NCBI RefSeq assembly: GCF_932526225.1
Contig: NC_064046.1
Coordinates: 4,947,306 to 5,011,305 of the forward strand
Direction of reading: 5' to 3'
Length of the DNA stretch: 64,000 bases
DNA from: Nematostella vectensis
Taxonomy: Eukaryota; Cnidaria; Anthozoa; Actiniaria; Edwardsiidae
Part shown: positions 36,401 to 47,200 of the stretch, piece by piece
How positions within the stretch are numbered: position 1 is the stretch's first letter
How the letters are laid out: each line of letters begins with the position of its first letter
The notes under the pieces: generated by a model
What the model saw: only the letters and a program-made list of their open reading frames with translations
Database searches by the model: none
What the model was told of the DNA's origin: nothing
Made by a program: the position numbers and the translations under genes

Positions 36401-39400
36401 AAACAGGTATGATATCATTAGAAAGACCAAGTAGAATACATGATATGAATCACCATTACCAATACCATTACCACTTTCAACATTACCATCCCCAAAATCA
36501 AGATCTACAATCAATATCACACTTAATACAATCATAAAAACTGGGTGAATATTTACCTTTCTAAGAGCTCGTTTGATAATATGATAATCAAAGCTGGGTG
36601 AATATCTACCTTCCTAAGAGCTGGTTTAATAATAAAATCATCAAAGCTAGGTGAATATCTACCTTTTTAAGAGCTGGTTTTATAATAAAATCATCAAAGC
36701 TGGGTTGATATCTACCCTTCAAAGAGCTGGTTTAATAATACAATCATCAAAGCTAGGTGAATATTTGCCTTTCTAAGAGCTGGTTTAATAATACAATAGT
36801 CAAATATTTACCTTTCTAAGAGCTGGTTAAATAATACAATTATCAAAGCTGGGTGAAGATTTACCTTTCTAAGAGCTGGTTTAATAATATGATCATCAAA
36901 GCTGTCATCTGGATGAATGTTCTTTAGGTGCTCATTTAGAATTCCAATCTTCTTCATACTGTCCCAACCAGACGGGCTATCGCAACAACATAATACAACC
37001 ATTAATTGCAACTAAGTGAATATATAATTAATCATACTTAAAGTAGTAAACAGCCTGTTTCAGCCACCATTTTGTCATTCTAGCAAAGTACCAAGTGTGA
37101 AAAAGCATTAATTTCCATTGGCTGATTTGCAAAGCAATATTTTCAATTGAATTTGTTGAATAAACTATAAACGTTTGTTTTTAGATGGTTATTTCAAGAT
37201 TTTAATAAATTATGTGCCTTCCAATTTTAAATGACAACAATAACAAAGGTGTGGCTGAGAAGGGCACTTTAAGTTGCCATCTAATGAGCCGCTAACTTCT
37301 AGCAGCACTACACAAACTTCCAAACAATTTTCTTTTTACTAAGATCTTGTTTGGGGATAGAGGGTAACCAGGGTCGATTCTAGTGGTTTAAATAAGGGGG
37401 CAAAAGCAAGGATTTACAAAAGAAAGGATGGACGCACTCTTCTTTCATGGGGGTTTCCGTACATTTTTTCATACTTAAGAGTAAAATCTCTTAAGATTTG
37501 GGGGAAGGGGGGGGGATGCTAGTGCCTAGACCTGACCATGGTGCCCACTGGTAACAATACTCACATAAACACTGAATCTTTATCTACGACCAATGCTGGG
37601 CTCTTGAAAGGCAAACCATAAATTTTATGCAGGACGTATTTCAGAAACAGGTTACAATTCTTGTTTTCTTTAACAGAGGTGTAAAATAAAGCTGCACCAT
37701 CTTTATAAAGTTAAGGGAAGATACAACAAAGGTTGCAGAAACTAAACAATGTACTACTATTGTACAAGGCAAATTCATAATCAATGAGTTGGTTCCACCA
37801 TAAATTTCACACAAAAGACAATATCAAGTGAATTCCAACCTGCATTTCTAAAAATTAATTATAGAATTGAATGGATCAATTATTCTAGAATCCTATAGTT
37901 AAATTATGTCTGATTGATTGTGCATTTTGAGGGGTGAAGTGTTTCTGCTGGGTAGGGAAACCTGTGTTTTCATTGACCGCTGAATTTAAAAAAAACTGAA
38001 AGGATACGCTTGAGACAGTATCTACGGATGTGTTGCTGAATAAAATCAAAGTGTTCATCATGAAAGTCCCGGTCTTTCTCAAGAGACAACATACAATCAG
38101 TCTGCAAAAGAAAAATATGAACATCAACACTGTAAACAGTAAGCTTCTTGCCTGGACATGTTGACGTCAAGGTTGACGGGGGCTGCAATTTGATTCAAGC
38201 AACAGTTTTAACTTTGAAATCATTGATATAAACTTAACTCCTACCTTTGTGACCAGCACTATCATAGGAATTCCTAGATTATCCACAAGGACATTTTCTT
38301 CTAGAGGTAACACAACTTTATCTTCATCTTTTGTACCAGATCTTCTTCTATTCTCGTCACTGGCCTCTTCTGTATCCGTGTAATCCTGGAACTGCTGTAC
38401 AACTATATAAAAAATAATAATAATAAAAATTATTACATATTTTATTTGAACTTCATCCCTTTACCAGTTCCCTGCAGCATCTTCTAATTTAATCGGCCAT
38501 TGTTTGAAAGCAAGGCAGCAAGACATTTTTTTCTAATTCTTTTTTAGTGTGTTGTTAACAACAGTTGGTCAAAAGTGGACCAAGGGCTTAGACGCCTTTC
38601 TGATGGTGCAGGTAATTTAGAAATGGAATATTGGTGTAGGAAATAGGAATTTATAGGTTTCGGAGTCGCTGGCAAAATGTTATCATATTGACTTTCTACT
38701 GCTAGGCTTCCACATGTGACAATTCAAATAAAGTCAATAAATCAAGAACCTCTGTAGGAGATTTAGAGGAAAAACTAAAATTAATATTTCATCTGGAGAA
38801 TAAGATTTTATCACAAATTTGATTAAAATAAAATACCAAAATATTGATGTTACTCCATACAGTAAATAGCATTACAACAATCCACAGGGTAGCATAATAT
38901 CCAATCTCATGGTTTCATTAAGCAGAAATGCCAATTTGCTCGATCATTAGCCATATCACTATCCCTCCAAAAATCTGTTAGTTGGTCTCAAGGGGTTTAG
39001 CCACCAATAAAAAACCTTTATAGCAATATTGGCTTTGTGGTTTTGAGTGATGCTTGGTTAGATAAGGTCGCCACTAAAGCTGCAAATGATATTCAGGACT
39101 CAGACAAACAATAAAGTTTTAATATTATTCCAACTCGAATCCCAAACTCTCCAAAGGCAATACAATACAAAAATATTGCAGAGGGATACTTTCTGGTACA
39201 TTAGTTTTTTTAATAACTAAAGCTAAAAATATCAAGAAAATATGTTCTTTTTTGCAGCACATATATCATCTACATAGCAACCCAATAGGCTATTAAAAAT
39301 GTCAAAATTGATTTTTAAATGAAAAATGCAATTTATGCAAGTTGAAATTTGTACAGGTTATGAATTTTCGATTGGAATAAATCTAGAACATCGAGCAAAG

Positions 39401-40672
39401 GAAAAGATACAGGATACCTTAAAAAATTTAAGCATAGATAAGTTAAATATAATCTAATGAATGCATCTCTAAAATGTATAACAGCTATATACGAGGTACA
39501 TGAGTTCACAAGTAAATCGTTACTTGTTATTATGTATCTTAAATAATTGACATTAAGAAAAACATGTTCACTAAAATCTATCACCACCTTTCAGCAATAA
39601 CAAATGATGTAGACTCCTATTTATAACAAAATATCACAATAAATAATCTAACATTATTATAAAAACAGGCATTTAATACGACACCCCTATGACCCCAGGC
39701 GGACGAAACTGGCACATTGTACACAAGTCCATAGGCCCATAACACGAGCCATATCGACAATGCGGCGTTAAATAGGTCTATATAGCTAAACACACCCATT
39801 TTAAGGGAAGACATTTTATGCCGCAGAATAAAACAGCTATATACACAAACACTTCTTAAAATATTCGCGGAAGAAATCGAGTCAATGTACAATTTGACTT
39901 TCAAGATGATATACCGTCTAGGAATTCGAAGCGGAATATTACTCACTTTTTTCCTCCATTTCGTTAAGTTCTTTTGGTGATAGTTTTAAGGAATGAATGT
40001 GTTCTCGTAAGATTTCCGTCCAGGAGTGTAGAGATTCCATGATCGCCCAGGGACGAGAACAATCCACCACCATCACAACCAAAACGTCCCTTGCATGCTT
40101 TGGAGTCAACGCGTATTTTAGCAGACTTTTATTTCTAGGATCCCCATCCAGTATCCATACATTTAATCTCGTGTAATCTGCACATAATAAAAGAACAAAT
40201 CAGTAAAAGAGGAAGCGCGATCAGCGAATAATATAAGACAAGAAACTCCCTTACCGTCAATTTCTTCATCGTGAACTTCGAGGTAGGTGTATTCTAACCC
40301 ATGTCCTTTACTGATATCGTCTTCTTTTCCACGTAATTTTGAGATAAGAGTAGTCTTTCCTGACTCATCATTGCCTGTAAATAACCAAAGAACAATGTAT
40401 GAATCAAATAACAGAGAAAATCAGTGGAAATCCCAGTCTATTCCTACCTATAAGAATGATAGATTTATGCGACGGCAACTTTCGGCTTGCAGAGCTCTGA
40501 ACATCACTCAAAATGGAAGACCTGCAAAGTTTAAAGAAAAAAATCAAGGGTACTGTGTTAAAGCCTAGTAATCGTTACACAAACTGGATGACTGTGAGGG
40601 TTTTGAGTACCAGAGATCAGCTCCTTCTTGCGAATTCGTTTCTCCATTTTCTTTCTTGTCAATCTCCGCCAT
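33403..40672 (-). CDS. DYNC1LI: Cytoplasmic dynein 1 light intermediate chain
   Basis: Subunit of cytoplasmic dynein that links the heavy chain to cargo adaptors. Exons in order: 40672-40611, 40521-40448, 40374-40255, 40177-39947, 38402-38245, 38101-38008, 37700-37565, 36976-36865, 36396-36337, 35714-35658, 33711-33403; phases join and give about 470 residues (human paralogues 492 and 523). [13 protein letters not shown] starts the protein, followed by [10 protein letters not shown] and the P-loop-like [16 protein letters not shown]. Next come [69 protein letters not shown] and [12 protein letters not shown] of the Ras-like domain. The C-terminal [16 protein letters not shown] is the adaptor-binding helix of the family. 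Exon 10 uses a GTCAGT donor. Intron 10 contains a nested transposon, intron 8 begins with copies of the exon 8 donor, and a retrotransposon lies about 100 bp upstream of the ATG. Invertebrates usually have one gene, so I do not assign 1 or 2. Confidence 0.95.
33943..35466. mobile_element. TTAA-flanked DNA transposon remnant, 1.5 kb, with about 130-bp TIRs
   Basis: The left end (AGTGCAGCTCCAGGGAAAGG) and right end (ending CCTGGAGATGCACT) form inverted repeats of about 130 bp, both including GGGAAGACCGTTT and CCCGAATATTTTGC on the left strand. TTAA flanks at 33939-33942 and 35467-35470. A TTAA duplication is typical of piggyBac and Kolobok elements; which one is not decided. Interior open stretches on the minus strand (about 35194-34640, containing [17 protein letters not shown]) look like a decayed coding region split by a nested MITE. 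It lies in dynein intron 10. Confidence 0.8.
34939..35028. mobile_element. Mutator-like foldback MITE nested in the TTAA element
   Basis: A 90-bp hairpin with arms of about 40 bases, left TCCCTGCTAGCAGAGGCC and right CCTCTGCTGGCAGGAA. It is flanked by identical 10-bp repeats CGTCGGCGAT at 34929-34938 and 35029-35038. Target duplications of 9-10 bp are typical of Mutator-like elements. It interrupts an open frame of the host element. Confidence 0.85.
36545..36905 (-). repeat. About 53-bp tandem copies of the dynein exon 8 end and donor (about 7 including the real one)
   Basis: On the gene strand exon 8 ends ATTAAACCAGCTCTTAGAAA then G/GTAAAT. The next 320 bp of intron 8 repeat this segment about six times, with junctions near 36555, 36609, 36661, 36713, 36767 and 36811. 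Donor variants include GTAAAT, GTAGAT and GCAAAT. Copies are more diverged than in the METTL3 and RIC8A arrays. Confidence 0.9.
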
Positions 40673-40768
40673 TTTGGTGAGTTGGGCCGCATTCCCGGAT
40701 GTTGATAAATGAATTCATCACTAGATCCAGGCTATCGCGGCCAAATGAATTCGCGCTTTTATTTGAAC

Positions 40769-40776
40769 GCAAAAAA

Positions 40777-40875
<99 letters not shown>
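40769..40875. repeat. (AAT)n microsatellite, about 35 units
   Basis: A pure AAT run on the plus strand. It directly follows the AATAAAG end of the adjoining minus-strand retrotransposon, so it is best read as the (ATT)n tail of that insertion. Confidence 0.95.
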
Positions 40876-42110
40876 CTTTATTGCCTTAGATAAATCAACA
40901 TGTATAAGTTTACAAAATGTAGGAGAAACCGATTATAAGTAAATGCGCTACATCAATTATATGTCACTATATTTAAAGACAAGCCTATTGACAAAAGTAT
41001 TTTTGAATCGCTCTGAGTGAACCCTAGGATAAATCACATTTCTTTTTCTGAGGTTGTATTTTTGGTCTTTTTTCTTAGGCAGGATTTTGCTCAGAGGATA
41101 TTCAGGTTGATCTAAGCGAGTACGATAAATCTTCTTATCTGCCTCCTCTAGAAGTTTACGGATGTTTACAATGTTTGAAATGTATTTCCTTTTAAAGCAT
41201 CTCTCTAGGAAGTTCTGTATGTTTGTGAGATCCGAGTCTGAGGCACCAAAAACGGACAAGCCATAAGTGAAATTAGGAAGGACAATAGACTTAAAGAGGT
41301 GATCGAGTTCTTCTTGACAAATTCCTTCCTTTCTTAAAGATCTTAAAATGTAAAGACACTTATTTGCCTTTGTTAACTTGGAACGCACATGTTCACTGTA
41401 TTTGCCGTTAGACTGAAAGGTAATCCCTAGAATCGGTAATACCGTACATTGCGGAATGTTGTTCACTAACTCGATATTCTGATTACACCCTTTCTTGCGG
41501 AAAACTAGCTCTTTGCATTTAGATGAATTACATACCATGCCATTGTCCTTTGTCCAAGTTAAAAACAAATCTACTAAGTCCGTGCGACATTCGCCATTGG
41601 CCCAGACAGGAATAACAATATTTGAGTCGTCAGCATATTTAAACAGAGCGGGCTGATTACATAAATTGATTTCTAAATCATTGATAAATATGTTAAAAAG
41701 ATACGGGCCACTAACGCTGCCCTGCGTTGTACCTCGATTTACACATTTCCAATGACACTCAAACCCATTGTATACCACGCGCTGTTGGCGGCTAGCCAAA
41801 AAACTCAGATACCAATTAACAATAAAGGGACTTAATGGTAATTGTTTAAGCTTACATGATAAATTTACGTGTTTTACGCTATCGAACGCTTTGGAAAAGT
41901 CCATCGCAAACAATCTGACGGCTTTGCATTCCGGACTATCTAGATAGCCGTAGACCGAGTGCTGCATGCATAGTAGCGCGTCTGTGCAACTCCCGCCAGT
42001 TCTATATGCAAACTGAGTGGAACTCAGAAGTTCTTCTACGGTTTCTCGCACGTGAATGTTATAAACAGCTTTTTCGAAAGCGATATCGACCGTTCAAACC
42101 TCTTTTATAC
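40876..42110 (-). mobile_element. 5'-truncated CR1/L2-like non-LTR retrotransposon, reverse transcriptase open
   Basis: On the minus strand an open frame of about 364 codons (to a stop at 40957) covers the C-terminal reverse transcriptase. It contains [20 protein letters not shown] upstream, motif [13 protein letters not shown], the [20 protein letters not shown] region and motif C YADDSN, then the thumb and a basic tail. The first recognisable residues are at about 42087, with a stop just upstream, so the endonuclease and N-terminal RT are missing. The 3' end is AATAAAG plus the ATT tail. The open frame suggests a recent insertion. It lies on the same strand as the dynein gene, directly upstream of it. 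Confidence 0.9.
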
Positions 42111-43274
42111 CCCAGTTATGTGTGAGATCAGATGCAAAAATCTGTATTCTATCGTTGTCACGGCGTTTTTGCGGATAAGGCTATTTTTAAGTGTGCGCGC
42201 ATGGGTGGGCTACGTTGACGTTGGCCGCGCGCGAGAGCGACGTGAGCGAGGCTGCACGCGCGTTGGTCTCATTGCACTTACGGAAGAATGTATCCTTGAG
42301 TTTCGATTTGTTTCTAACACAGGGTCAAGCTAAGAGTTTGTGATTTTGAGGATTTGTAAGAAATTCGCATAAAAATAGCTAAATCCAGCTATTAGAAGTG
42401 ATCATTTTAATTACATAACGGACAAGTTAAGGCAGAGAAAGTCGATTTCTACGATACTTCTCTCGGGGGTTATTAAAATATTTACAAATTATCAGCCTTA
42501 AATAAAAATCAGACTATCTAACAGAAATAAAGAGTTTAATTAATTATTTTCCCAAAGATTGCAGACTGCCGGCAATGTAGCCACTGTAAACACATAAAAA
42601 TTGTTTTTATCCCGTGTAAGAACTGTATTGTACAAGAGTTGCGTCACAAAGCTTCTTTTGTTTTGGTAAATGCTCAGAGGCTCGATGGATTTGCCGCCAT
42701 TTTCTTTTGCCCCCGTATGAGAAACAGGGATCCCACGATTTCAGAGAATTTTCAAAGTTGGCGGGAAAGGTCACGTGAGACAAGGCGAGAGAGATTGCTC
42801 ATCAGGCCTCGAGTTATTGGGGGGGGGGGGGGGGGGGGGAGGGACGATACAGAAACATTTACAACAATTTTTTTTGGGGGGGGGCACAGCCACGCCATCA
42901 TCCCCCTTCAATTTTCGAGAATATTGGGGGGGGACTTCACCCCCAGCATATCAGTCAATCTTGTTTTAAAAACTGTCGTTTTTCTAGCTCGCACGGTCAT
43001 CTAGCTCGCAAGGCATTACATACCATGGGAGTCCGCTTTAATCATTTTTTTGTTTCACTTTTTTGTCGTTCTAGAACTTTATAAGTCGAGAATTTCCACG
43101 CAAACTTTCAGGAATTTGTGTTTACTACGGTTTTGCTGGCAGCCATCTTGATAATGGAGCCTAGTCTCTATCGTTTTAGAATATCAAAGGTCTCCCGCGC
43201 GCTCGCTCCAGGCTCTTTTAGACCATTTAGAAAGAAAAACGTTAGCCATTTTATAATATGTGCGCCACGCCCTG
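42111..43274. other. Intergenic with a diverged copy of carbonic anhydrase intron 7
   Basis: 42950-43245 resembles 44445-44735, in intron 7 of the carbonic anhydrase gene (shared AACTGTCGTTTTTCTAG, CAGGAAT and CTCCCGCGCGCTCGC). It could be a segmental duplicate or two members of a dispersed repeat. Poly-G runs occur at about 42822 and 42875. No gene recognised. Confidence 0.6.
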
Positions 43275-43800
43275 ATACGGCCCTGCTCATATCTTCTGTA
43301 CATGGAAGGTCACGTGACCTAAATGAGGAGTTGAGCGTTTCTATATAAAGAAGTTCACGGGACCTGAATGAGGAGTTGAGCGTTTCTATATAAAGAAGGT
43401 CACGGGACCTGGATGAGGATTTGATCGTATCCGTATAAAGAAAGTTACGTGACCTGAATGAGGAGTTGAGCGTATCCATATAAAAAAGGTCACGTGACCT
43501 GGATGAGGATTTGATCGTATCCGTATAAAGAAAGTTACGTGACCTGAATGAGGAGTTGATCGTATCCATATAAAAAAAGGTCACGTGACCTGGATGAGGA
43601 TTTGAGAGTATCCATATAAGGAAGATTACGAGACCTGGATGAGGATTTGGGCGTATCCATATAAAAAAAAAAGTTCACGTGGCCTAGATGAGGATTTAAA
43701 CGTATCCATATAAGGAAAATTACGTGACCTGGATGAGGATTTGAGCGTATCCATATAAGGAAGATTACGTGACCTAGATGATGTATCCCTATATGGGAAA
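43275..43800. repeat. About 45-60-bp tandem repeat with E-box and CArG-like motifs, about 10 copies
   Basis: Units contain GGTCACGTGACCTGGATGAG, then a GAGTTGA or GATTTGA segment, then GTATCCATATAAGGAAG or similar. GGTCACGTGACC is a palindromic E-box of the MITF/TFE/USF type. CCATATAAGG, where intact, fits the SRF CArG consensus. Lies just downstream of the carbonic anhydrase gene. Confidence 0.88.
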
Positions 43801-44204
43801 CGGTAAAAGAAACACAATTTAAATGACTCATTCTCGAACTCAAAACTGTTTATTTGAGTGATGCATCTACAAACACAATCACAACCACACTTTTAAACCT
43901 TTGACAAGTAATCGGACGCATTTTGTATGTGCTTTGGCGCACTGGCTACCATCAATACAAAGTGAAATAGTTCGAATAGGTGTCTACCAAAAAAGAAATC
44001 GTCACAAATGATGACTTGGTGGACTTTTAAAACTTTCGGACTTGGCCTCACGGCCTATTCAATCATAGTCCATCCGGGCTCAAGGTCTAATTGTTAAAAT
44101 ACTATAGTTCAAAAAGTGTACAAATAAAATTCTAGCTATCAAAAAAAGACTGTTGCTGCTCATGATAATATTCTTTACTCAATAGGATACGAAAAGCAGT
44201 AAAG

Positions 44205-47200
44205 TCACCAAAGTATGAACGGCAAGATCGCCATGAAAAAGGTCATAATGCTAGCCAAAAGTAACTCCGCGCTGTTGGGGTTGGCTGTTGTAGTGCTCGC
44301 TGTGGTGGGACCCATGAAGTTGGACTTGACGGTACGACCGTTCAGCGGTTGCAGGATATGGCGGTAGTTGTCAGTTATCTTGTGAACTCCATCCTTCTCC
44401 ATGATCGAGCGAAGCTTCATGAGCTGTGATAACACAATGGGAAAGACATCAATCAATCTTGTTTTGAAAACTGTCGTTTTTCTAGTTCGCTTGGTCAACT
44501 CCTTGTAAGGACATTACATATAATAATTGAGAAATCTGCTAAATAATTTTATATTTTTTCTATCACCCTAGAACTGTGCACGTTGAGAATTGACACGTAA
44601 ACTTGCAGGAATCTGTGTTGATACGATTTTGAAGGCCACCATTTTGAAAAATAGGCCCTGACCCTAACGGTTAAGATGATCACAGGACTCCCGCGCGCTC
44701 GCCTCAGGGTCTTTTAGATCATTTAGAAAAAAACAGAAATGTGTCAATTAGAATTGACGTAGCGGTGAGGATCTTACTTGTCAAGCCTTGCAACAAGATT
44801 ATTTAATATCTTTCATAATAAATAACAATTCATGCAAATGTGACAAATAACTTAATTCTACCTTCCCCCTCCCCTACCCTCAATGTCTCGATGTAATTCC
44901 ACAAGTTTGCGCATGTGTATCGCCGTTACCTGGTCATGGGAAATGGTCGTCTTGGTTTTCATCACTGTCCACGTGACAGACTCGTAGCAAGGGGGGGTCG
45001 TCAGCGAGCCTTTATACCGGAAGAAATCAGTGTTGCTAGGCAATAGCGAGCCAAGCGAGAACTCTTGGGCTAGGTCAGATACGTTGCCGACTGTTGGACA
45101 ATCATACGAGATTTGTCAAGCCTTTACAATGAAAAATAATAAAACTATATTTATGTAAAATATTTAATGCTATCGACCAGTTACCCCTCCCCAGGCTAGA
45201 ATACCCTGCTCCTCCCCCCTGGGTACATGTTAGACTCTGCCTCCAACCCGGTCATGGGTCAGACCACTTCCCCCCCCCCCCCCTCCGGTACGAGTCAAAT
45301 CACCCGGTCACCGCTCCCCCCACCCCCGGTACGAATCAAATCACACCGTCCCTGCTCCACCCTGGGTACCGGTAAGACACTCTACTCCTCTCCACCCTGG
45401 GTACCGGTAAGATACTCTGCTCCCCTCCACCCTGGGTACCAGTAAGACACTCTGCTCCCCTCCACCCTGGGTACCGGTAAGACACTCTGCTCCTCTCCAC
45501 CCTGGGTACCTGTAAGACACCCTGCTCCCCTCCACCCTGGGTACCGGTAAGATACTCTGCTCTCCTCCACCCTGGGTACCAGTAAGACACTCTGCTCCTC
45601 TCCACCCTGGGTACCGGTAAGATACTCTGCTCCGATCCACCCTGGGTACTGGTAAGACACTCTGCTCCTCTCCACCCAATACTGTCCAACACTGTCTCGC
45701 ATTGGCCATTTGTCATTTGGAATGGCGCTAGTGGCAAATGGCCAAATGGTAATATAATGCAGTAGGATGTGGCTTTCAGGGGGAGAGATGGTCCTATAAA
45801 TCAATAACATTACAGTTTTTCTAGCACTGCAAGTATCTGATAGCACGGAGATCAATACATAAAAGTCATTTAGCACTGCAAGTATCTGATAGCACGGAGA
45901 TCAATACATAAACGTCATTTAGCACTGCAAGTATCTGATAGCAGGGAGATCAATACATAACAGTCATTTAGCACTGCAAGTATCTGATAGCACGGAGATC
46001 AATACATAAAAGTCATTTAGCACTGCAAGTATCTGATAGCACGGAGATCAATACATAAAAGTCATTTAGCACTGCAAGTATCTGATAGCAGGGAGATCAA
46101 TACATAACAGTCATTTAGCACTGCAAGTATCTGATAGCACGGAGATCAATACATAACAGTCATTTAGCACTGCAAGTATCTGATAGCACGGAGATCAATA
46201 CATAACAGTCATTTAGCACTGCAAGTATCTGGGCTAAGGGACAAAGCTATGGCAACAGTTATGAAAAGTAAGAGGGAGGGGTGGTCCAACATACATATAG
46301 CAGATAGTCAACACTGCAAGCACCATGGCCAAGGGATAGGGCTATGTGGCAAATGGCGGATATGGTGAAAAGCAAGGAGAAGGGGTGGTCCACTATACAT
46401 AGCAGACACATAGCACTGCAAGTACCATGGCCAAGGCATAGGGCTATGTGGCAAATGGTGGATATGGTGAAACGTAAGGGGGAGGGGTGGTCTACCATAC
46501 CTATAGCAGACAGTCAACACTGCAAGTACCATGGTCAAGGCATAGGGCTATTTGGCAAATGGTGGATATGGTGGAAATGGTGGATATGGTGAAATGTAAG
46601 GGGGAGGGGTGGTCTACCATACCTATAGCAGACAGTCAGCACTGCAAGTACCATGGCCAAGGGATAGGGCTATGTGGCAAATGGTGGATATGGTGAAAAG
46701 TAATGGGGAGAAATCCGCAACTTATTCTAGATAGGGTTACGCGATTTCACAGCATACATAACGGCGAGTGTTGAATTCACGGACAGGCAAAATGCGTTTT
46801 GAGGCTACAGTTTTATATTACCATTTGGCCATTTGCCACTAGTGCTTGACAAATGGCCATTTTGAAATGGTCAATGGCCAATGTGAGACAGTGTTGGACA
46901 ACCCTCACCCTGGGTACCGGTAAGATACTCTGCTCCGATCCACCCTTGGTAACAGTAAGACACTCTGCTCCTCTCCACCCTGGGTACCGGTAAGACACTC
47001 TGCTCCCCTCCACCCTGGGTACCGGTAAGATACTCTGCTCTGATCCACCCTGGGTACCGGTAAGACACTCTGCTCCCCTCCACCCTGGGTACCGGTAAGA
47101 CACTCTGCTCCTCTCAACCCTGGATACCGGTAAGATACTCTGCTCCCCTCCACCCTGGGTACCGGTAAGACACCCTGCTCCCCTCCACCCTGGGTACCGG

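Noticed and set aside
40699-40942. Open frames with poly-Asn or poly-Ile
   Set aside because: Translation of the (AAT)n microsatellite.
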